From assembly GCA_030630935.1 (NCBI GenBank), contig DAOVMD010000258.1, forward strand, positions 1 through 5,123: a DNA stretch of 5,123 bases, given 5' to 3'. Below the pieces are notes generated by a model that saw nothing but the letters and a program-made list of their open reading frames with translations, had not been told where the DNA came from and searched no databases. The stretch's first letter is position 1; the number at the start of each line of letters is the position of its first letter. The stretch is from Candidatus Mcinerneyibacteriota bacterium (GTDB taxonomy: Bacteria > AUK180 > JAQVHJ01). A program made the position numbers and the translations under genes. This document shows positions 4,863-5,123 of this stretch, one piece after another.

Positions 4863-5055
4863 ACGAGAACGAAAACAAAGAAAAAAATAATTAAATTTAA
4901 CTCACTTCGCTCAAACTTTTTTTATTGATCCCGATATCCTTCCCCGAAGTAAATTCGGGGTAAACTACATATACGGGACGTCGGCGCTTTGCTTGTCGCA
5001 GGAACTTAAGAGAACGGACGAGAACTAAAATAAAAAAACAAAAGAAAAAAAATTA
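4863..5055. repeat. Downstream repeat region with nested hairpin
   Basis: The 273 bases after the terminator hold no credible gene. CCCCGAA (4942-4948) and TTCGGGG (4954-4960) form a perfect seven-base stem around GTAAA. Outside it, TCCCG (4929-4933) can pair with CGGGA (4974-4978), making a nested structure of about 50 bases. ACGAGAAC followed by an A-rich run ending in ATTAA occurs twice in the same orientation, from 4863 and from 5018, as a degenerate direct repeat bracketing that hairpin. Confidence 0.6.
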
Positions 5056-5123
5056 ACAGGGACTGGAAGAAACTTATAATGTAATATTAAAATATCGTTA
5101 TATTTGTTTAGAGCAACTGGTGG

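Noticed and set aside
5090-5123. Start of a tRNA or another gene at the window edge
   Set aside because: The last bases show no acceptor stem, D-arm or ribosome site that can be supported within the window.

Overview
The window looks like ordinary chromosomal DNA from an AT-rich Gram-negative bacterium. It has four intact genes, all on the + strand, in two transcription units, separated by gene-free stretches packed with small palindromic repeats. The low GC content, the many dispersed hairpin repeats (TGTCATTGCG...GGCAATCT family, CC-GTA-GG mini-palindromes, CCCCGAA/TTCGGGG hairpins) and an exported TPR protein suggest an uncultured lineage near the Bacteroidota/FCB or related candidate phyla. 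That placement is an impression from pattern recognition, not a demonstrated assignment.

Layout. Positions 32-361 hold a tandem and inverted array of a palindromic repeat, with no gene. Positions 429-2851 hold a tight three-gene operon: a nitrilase-superfamily amidase, a secreted tetratricopeptide-repeat protein starting with GTG, and a flavoredoxin-like FMN-binding protein; the gaps are 26 and 9 bases. Positions 2852-3566 are non-coding: one more copy of the same repeat family flanked by imperfect 17-base direct repeats, a 54-base long-stem palindrome, several smaller hairpins, and a 45-base near-perfect hairpin. A very good sigma-70 type promoter (3567-3595) starts three bases after that hairpin and drives a single gene, a class I PLP-dependent aminotransferase (3624-4787), closed by a textbook intrinsic terminator (4814-4850). 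Positions 4851-5123 hold further repeats and no gene.

How the genes work together. The aminotransferase is a self-contained unit and probably serves general amino-acid metabolism. The amidase, TPR protein and flavoredoxin are co-transcribed by spacing, but two are predicted cytoplasmic and one exported, and no shared pathway can be read from the sequence. I did not find a new defence, mobile or RNA system. The most interesting signals are in the non-coding DNA: repeat copies whose stem sequences differ but stay self-complementary, a repeat copy bounded by direct repeats, and a large palindrome placed against a strong promoter.
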